This document shows, piece after piece, positions 56,618-64,000 of a DNA stretch of 64,000 nucleotides. The stretch is from Pascua guehoae (Eukaryota > Basidiomycota > Tremellomycetes > Trichosporonales > Trichosporonaceae). How positions within the stretch are numbered: position 1 is the stretch's first letter; each line of letters begins with the position of its first letter. The notes under the pieces were generated by a model. It ran no database searches. It saw only the letters and a program-made list of their open reading frames with translations, and was not told where the DNA came from. The position numbers were made by a program, and so were the translations under genes. The stretch lies in assembly GCA_001600415.1 (NCBI GenBank), contig BCJX01000006.1, forward strand, positions 1,213,588 to 1,277,587, read 5' to 3'.

Positions 56618-58067
56618 GGCCTTTGTCGCTGTACCTGCATCGGTTTAGGCAAGGCACAGTGGGCTTGCTGAACAGCGACGAGCATGGGGATGAACCTGCA
56701 GCTGCATTATGTCGGAGGCGCCTCGAAACTGCATCCTTCATCTGTCTGTTTATCGGTTGCCATCGTGTCGCCGCAGCCTGCCCATCGACTTTGCGGGGTA
56801 CGCCCGCACGCAACTCAATCAGTCCAACATTCTGCCCTGCGTGCTTGGTCGGGACAATGCCAACAGCAGCAGACGACCATAGTGACAGAATACTTGGCGT
56901 CAAGTTTGTTCATGACGGTGAAGGTCAGGGCACGACGCGTACATTGAACGCCCAGCAGGACCTGGCATCATGCCCTGCTCATACGTCGACTGTAGCCTCT
57001 TCTGCCTGCCGGTGAACATTGGTGTGCGAGCAGTTGCAACATGTGGGGCGTTTGGGCAAATAGCCACTTGGCCGCTGCGTCTCGTGATACGGTTTGGGCA
57101 GTAGGTCATGGTAGACTTGGGTTGCGAGGGTGGAGTGTGCAGAGGCTTCTGAAAGCGCAGCGTGGTGAGGTATCGTCCACCCACGGTCTCTCGTGGTGCG
57201 TCCGAGCGTGGACAGGTACGCCAACTGGCGCTTGTAAAGGGGTCCAGAAGGTCGTCTAGAGGCAACTGATCTAGAATGCCGCCAAGGAGAGAGTCCTGCA
57301 ACATTGGGATGTGTGACACAATTATCTTTACGATACAGCTGGCGGTTGGGTTGCGACCAGACTTGATGGCCGACGACACCGCCGGTGTTCCGCTGGACCC
57401 AGCGGCATCTATGGCATGGCAGCCAGCCAACGCCGATCGCCAGACTGTTGTTCCTCGGGCTCTATCATTGAAAGAGATCAAAGGGGAGATGCTCGGCCGC
57501 TCCGGCCCCGTCGCATTGGACTCGGCCGTCGCTGGGCCAGCCGTCTGCCCTCAGATGTGGCTCGGATGTCTGGATGTAGACTGCAAAAATGAAACAGCAG
57601 CGGCAAAACCATTGGATCTCTTGTCGCTACACTCGCCAGGATGTTCGGACCGGCAATAATGCTGTTGGAATCGTTGGAAAACCACATTCAACTATCGGTC
57701 AATGGCAAAGGATACTAGACGACGGCTGTGAACACGCGCTGCGGCGATCTTGGCCTGTCGGGTAATGCAGAGGGGCTGCGCTACTGTGCGTATTGGAAAA
57801 GATCGAGGCCAGAGCCGAATGGGACTAACTGGCCGCAGGCCATTGCTGGAATCAGTTCATCTGGTGCTAGTGTGTCAACTGCCGTAGCCTTGTGCCTCGC
57901 GCCAGGTCGTGCGTCATATCCGTACGTCCGGCTCGTGAGCATCCTCGGGCCGCGGCAACACGAATGGAGCTGCAACACCACATAATGGCTGCAACTGGCC
58001 ATGAATGTCTCCCACAACAATCTTGTTCTTGACTTTTACTGACCTCTACTGCACCATTATCTCAACC
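56618..58067. other. Intergenic, possible relic sequence
   Basis: No gene can be supported in 1.45 kb. A minus-strand frame of 193 codons (56900-57481) has no recognised domain and poor codon bias. The piece GATCTTTTTGGCCTTTGTCG just after the tRNA resembles, weakly, the end of the family 1 repeats. The right end should carry the promoter of the M20 gene. Confidence 0.4.
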
Positions 58068-60262
58068 ATGGTCGACAAGACAGCGAGCAAGCCCGCCGCC
58101 TTCTTCCCAGAGGTATGTTGCCGCAACCAGAACACAGCCAGAACACGTCCACTGCTAACGCCGCCAGGGCCGCGAGACGATCCGCAAGACGATTGACGGA
58201 CTGCGAGACGACCTGACCGCGCTGTCGCTGTACATGCACGCCAACCCCGAGCTCAAGTGGGAGGAGAAAAAGGCAAAGGCCAAACTCACGTCGTATCTCA
58301 AGGACAAGGGCTACGAGATTGGCGACTACGACGAGCACAATCTGCCCACGGCGTGGCGCGTGGCGTACACGCGCGGCAAGGGCGGGCGGACGTTTGGGCT
58401 CAACTCTGAAATGGACGCGTTGCCGGGTATTGGGCACGCGTGCGGGCACAATCTGATTGCGATTAGTGGCATTGGGGCGTTTCTCGCCCTCCGCGAGGCC
58501 ATGGACACGCATGGGATCGACGGCACAATCGTCCTCCTCGGCACGCCCGCCGAGGAGGGCGCGGCGGGCAAGGTCGAGCTCATCAAGGCTGGCGCGTGTG
58601 AGTCGATGAGTCCCCATTTGTGCTAAAGTGTCCTTGTACTCTTCGAGGCACGGGACGCCGCACGCGTTTAAGTCTCTAAATACCAAACGTGTGAGAGTTT
58701 GGTGCTGACTCCCACACAGACAAGGACATGGACGCGTGCATGATGATCCACCCCATGCGGTCCGACGACGGCAAGTCGTCTGAAGCCCGCGTCATTCGCT
58801 CCCTCGCCTACCAGCATGTCAATGTAAAGTACCAGGGCAAACCGGCGCACGCCGGCCTGTGCCCCTGGGAGGGCGTCAACGCGCTCGACGCCGCCGTCGC
58901 GGCCTACTCGTCCGTCTCGAGCCTCCGGCAGCAGCTCAAGCCTGATGTCCGGTGAGTGCCCGTGTCATGTTGCGTCACAGCAGCGACGCTTGCTTCCTCC
59001 CTATGTAGGCAACCCAGCATATCCTCGACTCTTGCCTGCTCCCTGCCGACCCCCTAACCCCCGCCCCTCCCCCTCTCCCAACCCCCCCACCGCAGTCCCA
59101 CCTTCCAGTTCTCTCGCTAGCGCTCCTTCCCCCCCCGACCCGCGCCGCTCACACCACAGCGTCCAGGGCGTCATCACCAACGGCGGCGGCGCAGCCCCCA
59201 ACATCATCCCCGAACACTCCGAGATGAACTATCTCGTCCGCGCGTCGACGGGCACAGAGCTCAACAGCGTCCGCGACAAGGTCGTCGACTGCTTCAAGGG
59301 CGCCGCCCTGTCTTCGGGCTGCAAGGTCGACACGGAAATCGGCGATCTCATGGAAGAGCTGCGCAACGATAATTCGCTCGCGGTGAGTCGAGTTCTCTGC
59401 TGGGAACAACGTCTGGTGGACTGTCGACTGATGGAGGGTAGGACGAGTACGCCGCCGTCATGGGCGACATGTATGATATTCCCGTCGTGGTCAACCCGGA
59501 CGCGTCGATGGGCGGCAGTACCGACTTTGGTAATGTGAGTTGTGCTGCCATTGTGGGTTGGGCGCTTGCTGACGGCAAAGGTCACGCATACACTTCCTGG
59601 TACGTCTTTTCTTTCCGCCTCGTCTTAGAGGTGTGGGGTGGGGGGTTGTGTCGAACCAAGCAACAAGCAAGTCGCTCGAGAAGACTCACCAATGCCCTCA
59701 CGTCAATGTGGGAGGTCATCGTGATGCCTCAGGGTTTGGAGCCGCGTCATTAATCTTCGTTCTTGTTCAGAAGGCAAGAACCATGAAGCGTAAAGCCGCT
59801 TTGAGGACACGTAGGGGACCCCTTCCGGCACCCCACAACTACTTGAGATCAGGGGTTACTCGCGCGTCTGGGGTAGATAACCCGAGAAAGAGAGTTACGA
59901 GGGTCATGACCGCACCCCACAAGACCACCAGGAACGGCATTTGTGCCAGTCTACACGGGGGTGACACTAACAGCTCCCAGGCTGCCACCCATTCTACGGC
60001 ATCCCCGCCGACCCGGGAGCCCTCAACCACACGCACGGCTTCACAAAGGCGACAAAGTCGCCCGAGGCACACGACGAGTCGTACAAGCACATGACGGGCA
60101 TGGCCTGTGTCGGCCTCCGGTTCCTCAAGGACGACCAGTTTGCAAAGGATGTACGTGGAGCGGGCAGTGGCGTGCGGTCGGGAGGGGAAGCTGACAGTGT
60201 GCCAGGTCCGCGCGTCTTGGGAGAAGCAGATGAAGGAGCTCAAGGAGCAGGAGGCAAAGTAG
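58068..60262 (+). CDS. M20-family amidohydrolase/dipeptidase (PM20D2-like)
   Basis: Eight exons (58068-58112, 58168-58597, 58720-58951, 59160-59382, 59442-59534, 59581-59599, 59981-60150, 60206-60262) give 422 aa. M20 metallo-hydrolases cleave amide bonds of small peptides or N-acyl amino acids; PM20D2 acts on dipeptides with basic residues. Visible blocks are SEMDALPGIGHACGHNLIAI (D98, H105, H109), LLGTPAEEGAAGKVELIKAG with the metal-linked acidic pair, MMIHPM, and the dimerisation-domain block KYQGKPAHAGLCPWEGVNALDA. Then come VQGVITNGGGAAPNIIPEHS and, near the end, GCHPFYGIP. The absence of a signal peptide suggests a cytosolic enzyme. Exon 6 is only 19 nt (VTHTLP) and is followed by a 381-nt intron; without it the frame is lost. 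Substrate unknown. Confidence 0.85.
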
Positions 60263-60742
60263 TGGGGTTGGAAGCTACCACTCTTGGATGACTCGGGTCT
60301 CATGGGGTCGCCGAGGTAGGGCGCGTCTGAAGAAGCAGGAAATACACCATGATGCCACTGATGCTGGCGATCAGAGTGTATTCGGCAAAGTTGTCCTGTA
60401 TTTAGCTTCGTGTGAGCACTGTAAACGGGATGTTATTGAGGTGACTCTATTGGGCGTAATCGGAGCACAGCTGGATGATCTGCCAGGAGGTGGGGTGTCG
60501 GCCAAGAACGACGTGGCTCGGGTGTCAGATATGCAAGTCAATGGGCACCAAGTCACACATCTAAGTACATCTACTGTAATTACCCCATCTCGACAGTTCT
60601 CCAGACTGTTCGTGGGACCATAGGACTAGGCACGTACGCAAGTAGCATGCGCGAACACCTCGGTCGTGTCCTGGTGTTTCTTAGGCGTTCAGGAAACACC
60701 ACCGGGTGACTCTTCCTGTCCTGGTTGCTATCCACAAACTAT
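60263..60742. other. Convergent intergenic region
   Basis: 480 bp between the 3' ends of the M20 and thioesterase genes. It contains no supported gene; both transcripts should end here. Confidence 0.4.
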
Positions 60743-62043
60743 CTATGCAGACGCGCGACGCTCCAGCACCTCCTTGACGTGGTCGGTCATGACGCCCTTC
60801 TTGTTCTCGTTGTAGTCAAACATGACCACAGTCGAGTCCGAGGTGATGCAGAGCTTGTTATCCTTCAGGCTCCAGCCGGCAACGGCGAGCTTGAAGTCGG
60901 CGCGGTCTTGGCGGATAGAGTGTGGCTTGAGTCCCCAGATGATCTGAGTGTTAGCGTGAAGCTCACGGTCTAGAATGCGGTTGGGGTTGACACACGTGAG
61001 TGAAGGACGTTTACCGGTACCTCCAACCGCACAGTAAGTGAATCGGGGGTGGTGGGCACCTGACAACTCACAGAATCAGGCCACGTCACGGGAGCGCGGT
61101 AGCGCACCGAGATTTCCTTCATGATAAAGCCCGTGTTGCGTCCATTCAGCAGGTCTGCGGTCATCTCCTCGCCAACGTCCGTCATCCAGGTCTCGATCCA
61201 GCGGAGGCGCGCATTCTCGATATAGCGGAGGTAGTGGACGTTGTTAATGTGGCTGAGAGTCAGGGTCTGCAACGAAGCTGTCCCGCCGAGCTGTCCTTGT
61301 CCCACTTCAAGTGCGCCTAAGACAACACGGTCATTGAGGATTGTTCAAACTCTGCCACCGGTCACCAATCTCCTCAACCCCTCTCCGCAAACTACTTACC
61401 GGAACATATCCTGCTCCCCCCACGCAACAGGCCACTCGAGCCTGCCCTGGCTGTCGAACCCGTTCGAGTCAAACCACTCGTGCGCCGTCGCGCGCGTGCG
61501 GTCCAGGTCGGGGTTGGCGTGTGGGGCCGGCGGAACAGAGTCGCGATGTGGGAGTCGGGGCGCTTGCCAACCGCTCGCAGCCTCTTGCTGGCCAGGTAAA
61601 GGCCGAGCTACCGTGTGGTCATCGGGGGACGCAGGGCCGACTTCGCCGGGGGCGAGGTAGAAGTGCGAGTTTGGGTCTTGGAAGAGCTTTGCCAAGTCCT
61701 GCAATGTTAATGGCCCGGCGGTCAAGGTAGCTAGGATGCTGGGCGATGGTAGCTGGTGACCAGCAGGAATGGTTACTAAATCCACAGGGAGCATAAAACG
61801 ACTGAACGCCGGGGAAATAATGATAAGAAAAGCAAACAGCAAGAGGAAGTAGAGGGGGGAGCGGAAGAGCGGACCAAACAAGGTCTCCAACGAGAATGAC
61901 AAAGCAGGCCGTGGATCTCCAAGTCCAGCACTCACCTTGAGCTTGTCACTCTCCTTGTCTAGCGCCACCGAACTCGTCCGCAAGCCGCGCAAGTGCACCG
62001 CCCTCGATGCCGCCTTCGCTGCTGGGAGGACCCTCGTAAGCAT
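60743..62043 (-). CDS. Hotdog-fold thioesterase-like protein, probably mitochondrial
   Basis: Four exons (62043-61936, 61698-61400, 61252-61072, 60943-60743) give 262 aa. The N-terminus is basic and Ala/Leu/Ser-rich without acid residues for 28 positions (MLTRVLPAAKAASRAVHLRG), which suits a mitochondrial targeting signal. The hotdog core is recognisable from WPVAWGEQDMFRHINNVHYL followed by RYIENARLRWI, the conserved start of the 4HBT_2 fold. RYRAPVTWPDS and a final strand set (ADFKLAVAGWSLKD, STVVMFDYNENKKGVM) follow. Such proteins usually hydrolyse acyl-CoA or acyl-ACP esters; the substrate is not predictable. The exon 3 acceptor was chosen to give R-HINNVHYLRY. The start faces the sugar transporter gene across a 1.1-kb promoter. 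Confidence 0.78.
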
Positions 62044-63156
62044 CTTGTTTTGAATTGCAGGAGTTGGATAGAAGCTAGCATCAACATCGCGTGCCGAATG
62101 CCGAAAAGGCAAGTAACCGCCGAGGTGCGGAGATTGGCCTGTTCTCCGTACATGGAGTCCCACCCAGCAAAGGGGGGCCTGCCACCACAGAGATTATGAC
62201 TATCGTCAACTTGCATCGGTCTATGAGTCAGCTTGTTTACAAGGCACTGACAGGTCAGTTGGAAGAGCTTGAACAGCCTAATTTACTCTTGCACCAAGCG
62301 CGCCGGAATCTTTGCCTTTGACAACACTATGTAGTCGCATCAACGCCACCGCCGTGACTTACCGGTCAATGCCGCGGACCCATGCGAAGACGAGACATTT
62401 CAGTCACGATCAGGTCCTCCGACTGCTGGAGTAACCCAACCCCCTTTAAGACCATCGCTGATGCCCAATGGGTGATTTGTTTGCGACCACTCCTCCCCAG
62501 TCTGCCTTGCTTCTTGGGGCAATACATTTGAACCTTTCAAATATGAGAGGCAAGCGAGCAAACAGAAACGCATTGGGCGAGTTCATCAGAGTTTGTCTCA
62601 GGTGGGCACGTGGACAACCTTAACTTCGTATCCAGGATGCTGCGCAATTTGTCTATGGAGCTGCACTGAATGCTACTGGCAATGCCCAGGCTGCTCGAGC
62701 TCACGCTTTGATGGCATGGCGGTAGAAGCCCCATTCGGCGTACTGGAGCCTTTAGGCTCTTGGACTCGTCGGAGGCACTGACCAGCACCGAACGCTTCAC
62801 TTAGCATGGAAGACTCGGGGTTGCGGATATCATGCATATCGTTGTCAGCGACAGTTCAGAGGACATCAAGCTGGCCGCGGCCGCTCAAAAGCACCGAGTC
62901 AGGGACGACGGCCACGGACACGCTGCGCCACCGACCTCGGATATCAGGCGGTTATTACCACAACACGCCGAGCTCCTGCCGAACTCGCCGTTCCCCTCGG
63001 CGCCGGCACCATCTACGCGGGCTGGTGGTAGGAGCCGATACGCACAATCTCGGCGTTACTCTCTCCAATCTTGGAGCGTGGAGTGGAGCCCCCAAAACAA
63101 ACATAAAAGAAACGTGAATCCCCCACATCCGGGGCCGCACAACCCCATCATCAACC
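62044..63156. promoter_or_regulatory. Divergent intergenic region, thioesterase / sugar transporter
   Basis: The 1.1 kb without a gene should contain both promoters. The length fits regulated expression of the transporter. No binding site for a known carbon-source regulator could be named with confidence. Confidence 0.4.
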
Positions 63157-64000
63157 ATGTCAGCCACCGTGATCGCCCATACGGACCCCAACGAAGATGT
63201 CGACCTCATCCGCCGCGCGCAAAAGGCCGACGAGGCAGATCACAACCTCAAGACCATGGAGGCTGTGAGAAAGTATCCAAAGGCTATCGGGTGGGCCTTG
63301 TTCCTCTCCCTCACCTTGGTGATGGAAGGCTTTGACCTCTCAATTGTGCGTGACGTGTTCCCTACCCTGTGTTGACATTCCAAGATTAGCTCGTTCTACG
63401 GACAGACACAGTTCAAGCAGCGGTTCGGAGACATCGGAGAGGGCGCGGACAAGGCCATCTCGGCCAAATGGCAGTCGGGCTTGTCCAACTCGTCGCTCTG
63501 TGGACAGATTCTCGGTCTCGCCATCGCTGGATGGAGCCAGGATCGCTTCGGAAACCGCAGGACAATGATGTTCTTCCTCAGTTGGATGACATGTGCCGTT
63601 TTCATTCTCGTATTCGGTGAGCAATAGCTCTATTCGTCAGTGTACTAACCTGCAGCACCCTCCCTCGCAGTCCTGTCGTTTGGTGAAGTAATGTGTGGTA
63701 TTGCCTGGGGCTCGGTGAGTGCTGACGAGACGGAGGTTCTGAACCTTATCGTCTCATTTCCCTTTGGCAGAGGGTCTAGATTACATACTCATCACCGCAG
63801 TTCCAAACAATCTCGACGGCCTATGCTTGCGAGCTCGTCCCACTCGTCCTGCGCCCGTACGTTACCGCATATGTGTGCATGTGCTGGGGCCTCGGAATCC
63901 TTCTTTCTTCCGTGGTTGTCCGCGCCGTTGCGAGCATCCACTCGGACTGGGGTGAGTAGGCAGCATGCTTGAAATAGGTGCAAAAGAAACCTAACAACAC
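63157..64000 (+). CDS. MFS sugar transporter (maltose/alpha-glucoside permease type), 5' part only
   Basis: Exons 63157-63345, 63385-63616, 63656-63714 and 63801-63951 encode the first 210 residues; the gene runs past the window edge in the following intron. The protein is a proton-coupled sugar porter of the major facilitator superfamily. Evidence is the cytosolic N-terminus, then YPKAIGWALFLSLTLVMEGF (TM1), SSFYGQTQFKQRFG, the loop motif GWSQDRFGNRRTMM (GxxxDRxGxRR pattern), and STAYACELVPLVLRPYVTAY, the family signature after TM4. SSFYGQxQFxxRFG is typical of maltose permease-like fungal members. The first intron would be 39 nt, using AAG as acceptor to keep ISSFYGQ in frame. Substrate is inferred only from family resemblance. 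Confidence 0.88.

Noticed and set aside
56900..57481. Minus-strand frame of 193 codons between the tRNA and M20 gene
   Set aside because: No domain, poor codon bias and no plausible splice partners; at most a relic.
61261..61305. Extra N-terminal residues of thioesterase exon 3 (GQLGGTASLQ)
   Set aside because: Joining exon 2 to them breaks the frame, whereas the CAG at 61253-61255 gives the conserved FRHINNVHYL.

Overview
The window looks like nuclear DNA of a basidiomycete yeast, most likely a tremellomycete of the Trichosporonales type. The coding DNA is GC-rich, and most genes carry several short GT-AG introns (about 40-130 nt, donor often GTGAGT, acceptor often CAG). The gene content is also fungal: a Gig1/DUF3605 protein, an ER DnaJ ending in RDEL, an NF-X1 zinc-finger protein, Isa2 and an anoctamin. 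The genus is an inference from style, not proven. Every multi-exon model given here was checked to sum to a multiple of three.

Layout. 0.4-23.1 kb is a compact housekeeping block: Tlg2/syntaxin-16-like t-SNARE (+), Vma12-like V-ATPase assembly factor (-), otubain deubiquitinase (+), Scj1-like ER DnaJ (-), RNA polymerase III subunit Rpc31/RPC7 (+), NF-X1 zinc-finger/R3H protein (-), Gig1/DUF3605 protein (+), a lineage-type F-box-like protein (+), and a membrane-anchored SGNH/GDSL hydrolase (-). Several of these serve the secretory and endomembrane system, but nothing shows that they form one pathway.

23.1-44.7 kb is a gene-poor island. Only two coding regions can be supported: a disordered polyglutamine protein (30.6-31.8 kb) and a secreted Cys-rich protein beside a 114-base assembly gap (38.8-39.4 kb). 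The rest holds minisatellites, long homopolymers (43 G in a row) and decayed non-autonomous DNA transposons. Two element types are visible there: small TA-flanked elements ending in CAGG, and a 733-bp element with 43-bp inverted repeats and a perfect 10-bp target duplication.

44.7-64.0 kb returns to genes: Isa2 (-), a Ptc1-like PP2C (+), an anoctamin/TMEM16 protein (+), a 969-bp TA-flanked inverted-repeat element, a split tRNA-Trp, an M20 amidohydrolase with a 19-nt micro-exon (+), a hotdog-fold thioesterase (-) and the 5' part of an MFS sugar transporter (+) cut by the window edge.

No gene cluster that would count as a new biological system was found. The most interesting unexplained structure is the set of terminal-inverted-repeat elements. 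No CRISPR array, rRNA gene or intact transposase was seen.
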